Below, one piece after another: positions 45,068 to 54,031 of a stretch of DNA of 64,000 nt. Numbering within the stretch: position 1 is the first letter of the stretch; each line of letters starts with the position of its first letter. The notes under the pieces were generated by a model. It made no database searches. It saw only the letters and a program-made list of their open reading frames with translations, and was not told the origin of the DNA. The translations under genes and the position numbers were made by a program. The stretch lies in NCBI GenBank assembly GCA_963824475.1, contig CAWGPR010000010.1, positions 186,001 through 250,000 on the forward strand, given 5' to 3'. The stretch is from Roseiarcus sp963824475. GTDB taxonomy: Bacteria > Pseudomonadota > Alphaproteobacteria > Rhizobiales > Beijerinckiaceae.

Positions 45068-46123
45068 TTGGCTTCGAGCCTGACTGACAATCCAAAGATT
45101 GCCTTCGTTGGAACAGGCGCTCAAGGAGCCTCGATCGGCGCCGACTTCGCTTTGGCGGGATTCGACGTGACCTTTATCGAGCAGTGGCCCGCCCATGTCG
45201 AAGCCATCCGGGAGAAGGGCATTACGGTCAATCTGCCGGCGCGAACGATCAACGCCAGAGTGCCGGCGCTGCATTTCTGCCAGGTAGCCGAGATAAAGGA
45301 AAAATTCGACCTCATCTTTCTCGTGGTCAAGGCCTATGACACGAAATGGGTGACCCAGATGGTTGAGCCTATTCTGGCGCGGGACGGATTTGTCGTCGGT
45401 CTACAGAATGGCATGACGCATTTGGACATCGCATCCGTGGTTGGCGCCGAGAGGACGATTGGCGCCGTCATCGAGATTGCTTCCAATATGTTCGTCCCAG
45501 GTATCACCAATCGGCAGAACGACCAGGAAGAGTCCTGGTTCGCGCTCGGGGCGGTGGATCCCGATCAGCAATATCGAATTGAAGATGTCGCCAAGCTTCT
45601 TCGATGCTCCGGCCGGGTCGAGGTGACGAGCGACATCAAGTCGTGCAAGTGGATGAAACTGGTTGTCAACGCCGCTGAACTGATTCCGTCAGCCATTCTC
45701 AATTTGCCGCTCGGCGACGCGGCGCGCTTCCCCGGCTTTCTCGAAGTGATGCGACAGGCGGGTTACGAGGCGATGCAGGCGGCGCTGCTGGATGGTGCCT
45801 CGATCATTCCGATCATCGGGTTGCCGCCCATTACGACGAACGATCCCGAGCGCTACGTCGACCGGATTTTCGACGAGGTGCTGCAGACGTTTTCCAGGCC
45901 CGACACGCTTACGTGTTCTCTGCAGGATTGGCGCAAGGGGCGCCGCGCGGAAGTCGACGAAGTCAACGGATACGCCGTCGACATTCTGCGCAAGCATGGC
46001 CACGAAGCCCAGATCAATCAGCGCGTCATCGAAATCGCGTTCGAAATCGAAAAGGGGACATTGGAAGCTGATCCGAAAAACGCGCCAGCACTCATCGAAT
46101 GCCTCGCCGCTGCGCGTTCATAG
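45068..46123 (+). CDS. Ketopantoate reductase (ApbA/PanE)-family dehydrogenase
   Basis: 351 residues. The N-terminal motif FVGTGAQGASIGADFALAG is followed by FLVVKAYDTKWVTQ and LQNGMTHLD; the C-terminal domain has SCKWMKLVVNAAELIPSAI with the catalytic Lys, and RRAEVDEVNGYAV with the conserved Glu/Asn. It is longer than PanE (about 300). TTG 45068 is used as start, behind GGGAGGGAGGGAAA, an unusually strong ribosome site. In this setting it more likely reduces or oxidises a branched hydroxy/keto acid from the pathway than makes pantoate. Confidence 0.88.
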   Translation: MASSLTDNPKIAFVGTGAQGASIGADFALAGFDVTFIEQWPAHVEAIREKGITVNLPARTINARVPALHFCQVAEIKEKFDLIFLVVKAYDTKWVTQMVEPILARDGFVVGLQNGMTHLDIASVVGAERTIGAVIEIASNMFVPGITNRQNDQEESWFALGAVDPDQQYRIEDVAKLLRCSGRVEVTSDIKSCKWMKLVVNAAELIPSAILNLPLGDAARFPGFLEVMRQAGYEAMQAALLDGASIIPIIGLPPITTNDPERYVDRIFDEVLQTFSRPDTLTCSLQDWRKGRRAEVDEVNGYAVDILRKHGHEAQINQRVIEIAFEIEKGTLEADPKNAPALIECLAAARS

Positions 46124-46296
46124 GTGCGGCGCCGCCCACGGAAGCCCCCGGCGCCGCTACGTTCCCGGGATGTCGCAAATGCGCCAGTATAGCGTCCTCG
46201 TTGTCTCGTCGTCATCGCGGCCCTCATCGACTTGCCGGTCCGCCGGCGCGCCGCGGCGTAAGTGTTTCGCAGCAGTCAGCTTTGCAGGATAGCGTC

Positions 46297-46809
46297 ATGA
46301 CAGAACGAATATACGGTATGCATCATATCGGGATCACCGTACCTGATATCGAACAGGGCATTGCCTTCTTCGAGGCCGTCTTCGGTGCAGTGACGGTGTT
46401 CCGGACCGGTCCTTTCAATGTCGATGAGGCCTTCATGCAGCGCAAGCTCGGCGCAGCGCCACACGCGCGGATTCGAGATCTCGTCTTCCTGCGGTGTGGC
46501 GATGGCCCGAGTGTCGAACTCTTCGAATATAGCGGCGAGGACAGCACCGCGCGTCCCAAACGCGTGTCCGAAGTCGGCGGCACGCATCTTTGCTTCGAGG
46601 TCGACGACGTTTTTGCATCCGCCGAGCGGCTGCGGGCCAAAGGCATCGAATTTCTCGAAGGCCCCAACACCGTCGAAGACGGGCCGCTCGCCGGCTTCAA
46701 CTGGATCTATCTCAATACGCCCTGGGGCCAGTCGCTGGAAATCGCGAGCTTTTCCTCGCTCGGATACGAAAAGGACACGCCGCAACGGTTGTGGCGGGCG
46801 AAGTCATGA
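46297..46809 (+). CDS. VOC family (glyoxalase/epimerase fold) protein
   Basis: 170 residues. It starts RIYGMHHIGITVPDIEQGIA with the first metal His, continues VELFEYSGEDS and GGTHLCFEVDDVFASAERL (second His), and ends YLNTPWGQSLEIASF with the terminal Glu. The fold and metal ligands fit methylmalonyl-CoA epimerase or lyase-type members. ATG 46297 is chosen as it opens the first module and has AGGA upstream; the longer open frame from 46099 has no support. Last gene of the run that begins at 38164. Confidence 0.87.
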   Translation: MTERIYGMHHIGITVPDIEQGIAFFEAVFGAVTVFRTGPFNVDEAFMQRKLGAAPHARIRDLVFLRCGDGPSVELFEYSGEDSTARPKRVSEVGGTHLCFEVDDVFASAERLRAKGIEFLEGPNTVEDGPLAGFNWIYLNTPWGQSLEIASFSSLGYEKDTPQRLWRAKS

Positions 46810-46932
46810 CGGGTGGCTGCGGCCGACCACCTGAAGCGCTTCGGGGTTTTTCGGTTGGCGCTTGCGGCGGCCGCGAACGGCCGTGCGTACGAAGGGAGCG
46901 GAGGACGCGCCATGTGGCGGCCCGGAATGATA

Positions 46933-46981
46933 GACCTCGTAGCGCTGCGCGAGGTCTGCAACCGTGGCCTGCTCCCGCAGC
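46933..46981 (-). pseudogene. IS3-family orfA fragment, middle part (abuts IS6 copy 1)
   Basis: On the minus strand, directly outside the IS6 left end, codons read LREQATVADLAQRYEV, the continuation of an IS3-family OrfA. The first part (MTKKTRGRIDAGLKAK, then IALEALR) lies 10.4 kb away at 57341-57410 next to IS6 copy 2. The bases at the joint, GCTGCGGG here and GCTGCGAG there, match in 7 of 8 positions, as expected for an 8-bp IS6 target duplication. The remaining 120 bases up to the VOC stop show nothing recognisable. Confidence 0.75.
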
Positions 46982-47804
46982 GGCATCGTCACGTTAACTG
47001 GGCTGGAAGGCGCCCGTTGATAGAAAGGGCGGATGACGACAAGATCCGATCCCCGCTATCGCCGCCATCGCTTTCCACCGGAGGTGATCAGCATGGCAGT
47101 CTGGCTGTATTTTCGGTTTCCGCTCAGCCTGCGCATGGTCGAGGAGATGCTGGCGGCGCGCGGTATCGACGTGAGCCACGAAACGGTGAGGCGTTGGGCC
47201 GAGAAATTTGGGCGGGATTACGCCAACCGGCTTCGCCGTCGCGCGATCCGTCCCGGCGACACGTGGCATCTCGACGAGGTCGTGATCACAATCGCTGGCG
47301 AGAAGCACTGGCTCTGGCGTGCCGTCGACGGTCATGGGTTCGTGCTTGACGTTCTTGTTCAGAAGCGGCGCGACACCAAAGCCGCAAAGCGCCTGATGCG
47401 CAAGCTGTTGAAGAAATATGCGATGGCCCCGCGCGTGATGATCACCGACAAGCTACGCTCCTACGCCGCAGCGAAACGGGACCTACGGTGTGGCGCCGAG
47501 CATCGACAACACAAGGGTCTCAACAACAGGGCCGAAAACTCGCATCAACCGACCCGACGACGGGAGCGCATCATGAAACGCTTCAAAACAGCGCGGCATG
47601 TTCAGAGATTTCTCTCCATCCACGATCCGATCGCCAACCTGTTTCATCGTCGTCGGGATCAGCAGTCTGCAAGTGAAAGGCGTCATGCACGAACCGAAGC
47701 GTTGACCGTTTGGAGCAACGCGACAGGTGCAGTCCTTTCCGCATGACTTTTTGATCACGATCCGCCGTTCGGCATCGACCATTCAAACTTAATGTGACGG
47801 TGCC
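46982..47804 (+). mobile_element. IS6-family insertion sequence, copy 1 (823 bp)
   Basis: The ends are GGCATCGTCACGTTAA on the left and, reverse-complemented, GGCACCGTCACATTAA on the right. The transposase protein is identical to that of copy 2 at 57411-58233, which has the opposite orientation and the same length. Together the copies bracket 9606 bp. Confidence 0.92.
47033..47746 (+). CDS. IS6-family transposase (copy 1)
   Basis: 237 residues, normal length. DDE core: GDTWHLDEVVITIAGEKHWL holds the first Asp, RVMITDKLRSYAAAKRDL the second, and NNRAENSHQPTRRRERIMKR the Glu. The N-terminal helix-turn-helix lies in SLRMVEEMLAARGIDVSHETV. The frame is intact. Its protein sequence equals that of copy 2. 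Confidence 0.95.
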   Translation: MTTRSDPRYRRHRFPPEVISMAVWLYFRFPLSLRMVEEMLAARGIDVSHETVRRWAEKFGRDYANRLRRRAIRPGDTWHLDEVVITIAGEKHWLWRAVDGHGFVLDVLVQKRRDTKAAKRLMRKLLKKYAMAPRVMITDKLRSYAAAKRDLRCGAEHRQHKGLNNRAENSHQPTRRRERIMKRFKTARHVQRFLSIHDPIANLFHRRRDQQSASERRHARTEALTVWSNATGAVLSA

Positions 47805-48116
47805 ATTCGTTCGATCAATGCGACTCGCTCCCCTACCGCGCGCTGAGCCTGTGTCTGGAAATGCGGATCGACGGGCGGGCTTACGTAATCGGTCAATATC
47901 ATCGCCCTCCATATCGATCGTCTCGACCCTCAGCCTGCTCGTCTGAATGCGTGACTGCTGACCAGCGTCGCGCCGCGATCGAGCGTCTCGCTTCGTTTGC
48001 GGTCAAGGCGCCAACCGTGACGAAGAGCAGAGACTACGCCAGGCCCGCGTTGGCGCCGGCCGATTGGCGATACAGGGACAAATCGAACCATGCGACGGCA
48101 GTCCCGCGCGCCTATC
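47805..48116. other. Intergenic stretch inside the IS6 pair, nothing recognised
   Basis: 312 bases between IS6 copy 1 and the dehydrogenase stop. Short open frames are present without motifs or ribosome sites. Confidence 0.5.
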
Positions 48117-49169
48117 TCAGCCCTCGCTGAAACGGCTGCGAAACTCGGATAATCTCTTCTTCCAGACCGAGGTCTCCAGCACCGCCCGGTTAACGACAAC
48201 GCGCGGCTCCCGTCCGTGCTGGACGTCCAGAACAGCCCGGACGTCAGCCGCACCGTTGCCAGCAAAGCATTGATCCGTCCAGCAGAGCGCATGCGGCGCA
48301 AGGACGACGTTGTCTAATTTCAGCATCGGATCCGCCGAATCCGGCGGCTCCTGCTCGAGAACGTCGAGCCCGGCGCCGGCGATGCGCCGCTCCTCCAGCG
48401 CCCTGGTCAGCGCCTTTTGATCGACGATCGGCCCCCGAGCCGTGTTGATGAGATATGCGGTCGGCTTCATCAGCGCCAAACGCTCGGCGTTGACGAAGTG
48501 ATGCGTCTCGGGGGTCAGCGGGCAGCTGACGCTCACAATGTCCGCGCGCCGAAAAAGGTCCTCGAGACCCACAAGCTCGACCCCGAGTTCGGCCGCCACG
48601 TTGCCATCCGCGTAGGGATCATGCGCGATCAACTTCATGTCAAATGGCGCAATCATCCGAAAGAGCTCGGCACCGATATTGCCAATTCCGATCGACCCCA
48701 AGGTGCGACCGACGAGGCCGAGCCCCATGTGTTCTCCCCTTCGCGCGAATCCGGATGCGCCTTCCCGCGTCAGGCGATCCTTGACCATGAGTTTGCCGGT
48801 TAGCGCCAGAATGAGCGTGACGATCGAGACGGCAACTGGTCTTCGAACGCCGTCCGGCGTGATCACGAGGGCTATGCCGGCGTTTGTGCACGCTTCGACA
48901 TCGACCGTGTCGTAGCCCACGCCAAAGCGCGTAACGACCGCGAGCCGACCGTTGGAATGTATGCTGTCCTTGGTGAAGCGGTGCGCGAGGAGGATGAGCG
49001 CGTCGAAGTGCTCGAGCTGTGGGGCCTGGACGGGATTGCGGGGCTCGAGATAGGCGAACTCCACCGCCGGCGCCTGACGCAACGGTTCCAGGTCGAAGTC
49101 CGGATAAACAGGAGAGCCGTCAGATTTGCGGAAGTCGCCGGAAAGGGCGACGCGAAAGCGCGCGCTCAT
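48117..49169 (-). CDS. D-2-hydroxyacid dehydrogenase (phosphoglycerate dehydrogenase-like)
   Basis: 350 residues. The NAD motif is SIGIGNIGAELFRM, the catalytic Arg lies in NTARGPIVDQKAL, Glu in LDVLEQEPPDSADP and His in VLAPHALCWTD. ATG 49169 overlaps the stop of the upstream aldolase (ATGA), showing translational coupling; the longer open frame upstream is a shadow of that gene. It probably interconverts a 2-keto acid released by, or supplied to, the aldolase and its D-hydroxy acid. Confidence 0.92.
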   Translation of the reverse strand: MSARFRVALSGDFRKSDGSPVYPDFDLEPLRQAPAVEFAYLEPRNPVQAPQLEHFDALILLAHRFTKDSIHSNGRLAVVTRFGVGYDTVDVEACTNAGIALVITPDGVRRPVAVSIVTLILALTGKLMVKDRLTREGASGFARRGEHMGLGLVGRTLGSIGIGNIGAELFRMIAPFDMKLIAHDPYADGNVAAELGVELVGLEDLFRRADIVSVSCPLTPETHHFVNAERLALMKPTAYLINTARGPIVDQKALTRALEERRIAGAGLDVLEQEPPDSADPMLKLDNVVLAPHALCWTDQCFAGNGAADVRAVLDVQHGREPRVVVNRAVLETSVWKKRLSEFRSRFSEG

Positions 49170-49987
49170 GGCCTCTTCCCCCTCTTCCCTGTCTGCTTCT
49201 GCTTCTCCGCCCGAGCGCAGCCTTCGCGCAGTTTCCCGATTGCCTCCGACAGGGCGTCGTGTAGAACCCAGACGTCTCCAGAGTAACAAATGAAGTCAAA
49301 ACCCTGACCATAGAGTTCGACACCCTGCTGCACGGTCGGAGTTAGGCGCCCAAGAGACTTCCGGTGCCGGGCGGCGGCGGCGCGGACGCGAGCGATCGCG
49401 TCGGTGAAGGTCTTCGAACCGAATTCTCCGGGAACACCGAGCGAAACCGAGAGATCGAAATGCCCGACCCACAGGCAGTCGACGCCCGGGAGCGCGGCGA
49501 TGGCGTCGGCGTTTTCGACGCCTTCCGCTGTCTCGATTTGGCAAAACAGCGTGCTTCGCCGGTTGGCTGCGGCAAACTTGTCTTTGACGGTCCCTGGCCG
49601 GTAACGGTCATGCGCGACCTGAAGAGCGACGCCGCGCCCGCCTTCCGGGGTGTACTTCATAGAATTGATGATGTGGCTCGCCTCGGCTGCCGTGCCGACC
49701 ATCGGCAACATGAGGCCTTCCGCTCCCATGTCCATCGCTCGCGCAATATGGTGATATTCCTTCGAAGGCGCTCGCACGATGACCGGCAGATCGGCCGCTT
49801 CAAAATACCGAATCGCGCTCTTTACTGTTTCAAAGCCGAATCCCGAGTGCTCGAGATCGAACAGCACGAAATCGCATCCCGCCGATTTGAGGATGTGCCC
49901 GATGCCGGGGGTGGCGAATTCCACGATGAAGTGCCCAAACTTGGGCACCTTGGTACCGGCAAAATCCTTGAGGCCTTGCACCTCCAT
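49166..49987 (-). CDS. HpcH/HpaI family aldolase
   Basis: 273 residues of a class II aldolase with TIM-barrel fold. FVLFDLEHSGFGFET, LPVIVRAPSKEYHHIARAMD (catalytic Arg and His regions), MLPMVGTAAEA, QIETAEGVENADAIA (metal Glu) and LWVGHFDLSVSLG (metal Asp) are all present. ATG 49987 is chosen because GGAGGG stands six bases upstream; ATG 49999 would place that site inside the gene. It cleaves 4-hydroxy-2-oxoacids to pyruvate and an aldehyde. It forms a coupled pair with the hydroxyacid dehydrogenase and follows a decayed gene on the same strand. Confidence 0.93.
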   Translation of the reverse strand: MEVQGLKDFAGTKVPKFGHFIVEFATPGIGHILKSAGCDFVLFDLEHSGFGFETVKSAIRYFEAADLPVIVRAPSKEYHHIARAMDMGAEGLMLPMVGTAAEASHIINSMKYTPEGGRGVALQVAHDRYRPGTVKDKFAAANRRSTLFCQIETAEGVENADAIAALPGVDCLWVGHFDLSVSLGVPGEFGSKTFTDAIARVRAAAARHRKSLGRLTPTVQQGVELYGQGFDFICYSGDVWVLHDALSEAIGKLREGCARAEKQKQTGKRGKRP

Positions 49988-50006
49988 CTTTCCCTCCATT
50001 ATGTCG

Positions 50007-50960
50007 CGTGAATTACGATCCTCGCGCGTTCTCGGCTTCGACGCGCGCGATGGGGTACGCGTCGAGCTTTAGCTCCGGCCGCTCAAGCGGACGTCTCAGC
50101 GAGTCTAGCGCATGCAACGAAGTCGCCGCCTATTCAAGCCCGGCGACGTCAAGCACGCTCACCCGTAGTTGGCTCGTCATGCGGACTGTCAGCGGTTTGG
50201 CGGTTAGATTGGCGACCCAAAGCACAACGCGCGGTCCCTCGCGCCAGGCGAGCGCCGCCGTATTGCGTGGCTCGGACGAGCGGGCCGCTCGCTAAGCTAG
50301 AAGAGCCGCCGCCCGACCGCGCGCGAGGCCCGACAGGACGTGGAAAGCGGGATAGACCGCGGGCTCGTCCACAGAAACGTAATAGGGCGAGGTTGCGCCC
50401 CCTCGCCGATGGATTAAGCCGAGCTCACGGCCTGCGCGACATCCGCAAGCGACGCGGCGGCGTCCTGGGGACGATGATTTCAAGGAGCACGCGCGCCGAA
50501 ATCGCTTCGGACGTCCGCCGGTATGCGCTCAGCTTCGAGAGGGGCGTCGTCGTCGCGGAGATCAACGTTGCAGACGAGAAAGCAGGGATGCGTTGCCCGC
50601 AACGATCCGAGCGCGGTCAGCGTCGCCTCGACCTCGTCGGCCGGCAGCGCGACGCCTAGGTCTGGCATCCGGGCCCCAGGTCGGCGCACAACCGGATTGT
50701 CGCCTCGCTTTGGACGCCCCCCTCGGAGGGGTCGGCGCGCCCGGAAAAGGAGAGGCTGATCGCCGGCTCGTGACGGCTGCCCCTGGCGAGCGTATACCCC
50801 CAGGGCAGAGTCAACGGCCTGACATAGGCCTCGTACGACTGGCCGTTCTCGAGCCTCACGCTCGGATCGCCCGCGGGAAGTCTGCGGCTCGAAGGAATCG
50901 GTCGCGACCGTGCCGCAAAGCTTCACCGGCTGGTGGCTGTCAACTCGCACGGCCGCCCCT
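50007..50960 (-). pseudogene. Decayed catabolic gene, perhaps D-apionate lactonase-like
   Basis: The minus strand holds protein-like text broken by in-frame stops (near 50133 and 50290) and at least one frameshift. Parts read PVKLCGTVATDSFEPQT, then RLENGQSYEAYVRPLTLPWG with YTLARGSRHEPAISLSFSG, then VDEPAVYPAFHVLSGLAR, then NTAALAWREGPRVVLWVANL, and the end LDAYPIARVEAENARGS with TAA at 50007. The pattern (YVRPLxLPWxYTL, xYHVLxGLAR, LWxANLT) resembles from memory the D-apionate lactonase (ApnL) group; that name is low-confidence. The 5' limit is approximate. It stands just upstream of the HpcH aldolase and was probably part of its operon. Confidence 0.55.
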
Positions 50961-51432
50961 TCACATTCCCTCTGCGACCGAAGCGCCTTCGCTATAGCGT
51001 GAGTCGGCGAGCGGCTGATCGCCAATGAGGTTGAGGGTGCAGTCACACTAACGATAGCGCGCATCGATTTGGTGGGTAAGATGGCGCATGACTATCTCGT
51101 TTGCCACACCGGTTCTCGCCCGTCTATTCGCAGCTTGCACTGCGGTCTCGATCGGCTTATCCCTTCGCAAAACGCGAGGTTATTTGTGGAGCCTGATCGC
51201 ATGGTCGCCTCGTTTGTCGGGCCACTTAATCTGACCTTCGTCGTCCACTCGATACGTTCAGCGGTTGCGTTACGTGCTCAGGGCGGGTGCTTGCCTTCGC
51301 CTTATTATGTTCAGGTTCTGGCGCGATACACCGCCTTGCCGTAGACTTGACTCCGCTCCTTCCCCGGACCAGCATTCCCGGTTACTCGCCGAGCAAAACT
51401 TCGTAATGACAGGCGAGCACAGGGAGGAAAAA
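50961..51432. promoter_or_regulatory. Probable promoter region of the second ribose-type importer
   Basis: About 470 bases between the decayed gene (minus) and the binding-protein gene (plus). No gene with a plausible start or motif was found. The last bases carry AGGGAGGAAAAA, the ribosome site of the binding-protein gene. Confidence 0.4.
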
Positions 51433-52443
51433 ATGAGACAGACCGTTCGGCTCCTGGCCGGGGTTGCGTTCGCCGGAGTTGCGTTCGCGCCCGCACAGGC
51501 GCAACAGAGTTTCACCTTAGGCTACTCCACCGGGTTCCTGCAGGATCCGTTCCAGGTGCTCCAGGCCGACCGGGTGATGACCGAGAGTAAGAAGGCAGGA
51601 CTGAAAACGCTGCCGGTCGCCAACGCTGCCAACGACGCCGGCAAGCAGATCACTGACTTCCACAACCTGATCTCCGAGGGCGCGCAGGGCATCCTGCTGG
51701 TTGCACGCGACAGCGAGGCGATCGTGCCGGCGCTCAACTTCGCCGAAAGCAAGAATGTCCCTGTGGTCGCGATCGACATGGGTCCGGCCGGCGGCAAGGC
51801 AGCGATGGTGGTGCGGGCTGACAACATTCGCATGGGCGCCGATGCCTGCGCGCTGACCGGCAAGGCGCTCGGCGGCAAGGGCGTCGTGCTGTCGCTGATG
51901 GGCGATCAGGCGACGCAGAACGGACGCGATCGCACTAGCGGCTTCGCCAACTGCATGAAAAAGGATTTCCCGGACATTAAGGTGATCGAGAAGCCAACCA
52001 AGTGGCAATCCGAAATTGCGACCTCGATTACTCAAACGGTCCTCAGCTCCACGCCCGATCTCGGCGCAATCTACATGCAAAGCGACGCCGTGATGCTGCC
52101 AGGCGTGCTGAACGTGCTGAGCAGTGCAGGCAAGCTCAAAAAGGTCGGCGAACCTGGGCACATTTTCCTGGTTAGCATCGACGGCACGCCGTTCGCCCAC
52201 CAGAAGATTCGCGAGGACCTGCTAGACGCGAGCTTGTCGCAGCCGCAGGACGCTTACGTGAAGTGGGGGCTGCACTACCTGGAAGGCGCGGTTGCCGGCA
52301 AGACCTTCGGCCCCGGCCCGACCGACCATGACAGCCGCATCGAGATCGTCAACGGCAACCCGATGGACCTGCTGCCGGCGCCGACGGTCACCAAGACTAA
52401 CGTCGACGACCCGACCCTCTGGGCGAACGGCGCTAAGAACTGA
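51433..52443 (+). CDS. Periplasmic sugar-binding protein (RbsB type)
   Basis: 336 residues. The signal peptide is RQTVRLLAGVAFAGVAFAPAQAQ with a likely AQA|Q cleavage near residue 22. The mature protein has FTLGYSTGFLQDPFQVLQAD, ISEGAQGILLVARDSEAIVP, VPVVAIDMGP, LGAIYMQSDAVMLPGVL and FLVSIDGTPFAHQKI, marks of type I sugar-binding proteins. GGGAGG precedes ATG 51433; the longer open frame from 51265 has no site. It starts a three-gene importer operon with the ATPase 31 bases downstream. Confidence 0.93.
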   Translation: MRQTVRLLAGVAFAGVAFAPAQAQQSFTLGYSTGFLQDPFQVLQADRVMTESKKAGLKTLPVANAANDAGKQITDFHNLISEGAQGILLVARDSEAIVPALNFAESKNVPVVAIDMGPAGGKAAMVVRADNIRMGADACALTGKALGGKGVVLSLMGDQATQNGRDRTSGFANCMKKDFPDIKVIEKPTKWQSEIATSITQTVLSSTPDLGAIYMQSDAVMLPGVLNVLSSAGKLKKVGEPGHIFLVSIDGTPFAHQKIREDLLDASLSQPQDAYVKWGLHYLEGAVAGKTFGPGPTDHDSRIEIVNGNPMDLLPAPTVTKTNVDDPTLWANGAKN

Positions 52444-52474
52444 GCCGACCCAGCTGCCTACCGGCGATGCGGTT

Positions 52475-54031
52475 ATGAGCGGCCAGCAGCCGGCCGCGGA
52501 CGTCGCGGCGCCCGGGCCGGCGATCGTCGAGGTGTTCGGCATCTCGAAACGCTTCGGCACCAGCCAGGCGCTAAGCGACGTCTCGATGCGCGTGCCGGCC
52601 GGCGATTCGCGCGCGCTGGTCGGTCGAAACGGCGCCGGCAAATCGACGCTGGTCGGCGTGCTGACCGGAATCATTTCCCCTGACGCCGGCCGCGTCCGCT
52701 TCGGTGGAGAAGATGCGCCGGGGATCGCCGAGAGGCAGAAATGGCGCGACCACGTCGCCTGCGTCTACCAAAAATCCACGCTGGTGCCGACGCTGACGGT
52801 GGCGGAAAACCTGTTGCTGAACGCGCAACCGATTGGCGGCCTGGGCTGGATCCGCTGGGGTGCGATGCGGCGCGAGGCGGAGCGTGTGCTGGCAGGCTGG
52901 GGCATGGAACTCGACGTCGAGCAGGAATGCGCGCGGCTGTCGGTCGAGCAGCGGCAGATCGTTGAGATCGCCCGGGCGCTGATCCAGGGCACGCGCTTCA
53001 TCATCCTCGACGAGCCCACGGCAGAACTCGAGGGGCGAGAGGTGCGCCGATTGTTCGACCGCATATCTCACCTGCAATCAACCGGCGTCACATTTTTGTA
53101 CATCTCGCACTACCTGGAGGAGATCTACGAGGTTTGTCGCAGCGTGACGGTGCTGCGCGACGGCCGTGTGGTCGCCGAGGCTCCCCTGGGAGACATGGCG
53201 AAGGGGCGCGTGGTCAGGGCAATGGTGGGCGACGCCGGGCCCGCCGCCGGCGAACGCCGCCGAGCCGACGCCGGTGCTGCATCGGCGCGCAAGGCACCGG
53301 CGCTGGAGGTGCTCGAGCTGCACATCGATGGCGCGGTTTTTGGGGTCAGCCTGCGGGTGGCGGCAGGCGAATGCGTCGGGCTTGCCGGGCTCGCCGGCTC
53401 CGGCAAGAGCGAGATCGGCGACGCCATCGCAGGCCTGGTCGCGCCAATGGGGGGGAAGATCTTGGTCGGCGGCGCGTACTTGCGCGGCGGAGATGTGACC
53501 GACGCGCGCCGCAAGGGCGTAGGCTACGTGCCGCGCGACCGCCACGCGCGCGGCATCATCCCGCTGCTCTCGATCGCCGAGAACATGACGATGACCATCG
53601 TAGAGCAAATGGGACCGGCCGGCATCGTGATGCCCGGCCGGCAGGACGACGCGGCCGCCAACATGGTCAGTTCGCTGCAGATCGTCGCCGCCTCGACCGG
53701 TCAGCCGATCCAGGAACTCAGTGGCGGCAACCAGCAGAAGGCGGTGATGGCGCGGGCGCTCGCCTCCGCGCCGCGGGTGCTGGTGCTGCTCTATCCGACG
53801 CAAGGCGTCGACATCGCCTCAAAGGAGGCGCTGTTCGCAATCGTCGAGCGCGCCCGCGCCGGCGGCGCTGCGGTGTTGATCGTGTCCGACGAGCTGGACG
53901 AGCTATCCGTTTGCGGCCGTGTGCTCGTCGTCTTCAAGGGCCGGCTGACGGAGGAATTTCCCGCTGGCTGGAGCAGCGAAAAACTGGTCGCGGCGATCGA
54001 GGGGATCGGACATGGCGAGCCAGCGGGTTGA
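52475..54031 (+). CDS. Ribose-type ABC importer ATPase (RbsA type), second site degenerate
   Basis: 518 residues with two ATPase domains. NBD1: VGRNGAGKSTLVGVL, signature LSVEQRQIVEIARAL, Walker B FIILDEPTAEL, switch LYISHYLEE. NBD2: LAGLAGSGKSEIGDAI, ELSGGNQQKAVMARAL, but Walker B is VLVLLYPTQGVDIAS, lacking the Asp-Glu pair. So ATP hydrolysis probably occurs in only one of the two sites. ATG 52475 opens the protein; the longer frame from 52292 overlaps the binding-protein gene. Its end overlaps the permease start by 20 bases. Confidence 0.93.
   Translation: MSGQQPAADVAAPGPAIVEVFGISKRFGTSQALSDVSMRVPAGDSRALVGRNGAGKSTLVGVLTGIISPDAGRVRFGGEDAPGIAERQKWRDHVACVYQKSTLVPTLTVAENLLLNAQPIGGLGWIRWGAMRREAERVLAGWGMELDVEQECARLSVEQRQIVEIARALIQGTRFIILDEPTAELEGREVRRLFDRISHLQSTGVTFLYISHYLEEIYEVCRSVTVLRDGRVVAEAPLGDMAKGRVVRAMVGDAGPAAGERRRADAGAASARKAPALEVLELHIDGAVFGVSLRVAAGECVGLAGLAGSGKSEIGDAIAGLVAPMGGKILVGGAYLRGGDVTDARRKGVGYVPRDRHARGIIPLLSIAENMTMTIVEQMGPAGIVMPGRQDDAAANMVSSLQIVAASTGQPIQELSGGNQQKAVMARALASAPRVLVLLYPTQGVDIASKEALFAIVERARAGGAAVLIVSDELDELSVCGRVLVVFKGRLTEEFPAGWSSEKLVAAIEGIGHGEPAG

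Noticed and set aside
50480..51064. 194-codon minus-strand open frame
   Set aside because: Runs in a frame different from the conserved blocks of the decayed gene and shows no motifs itself.
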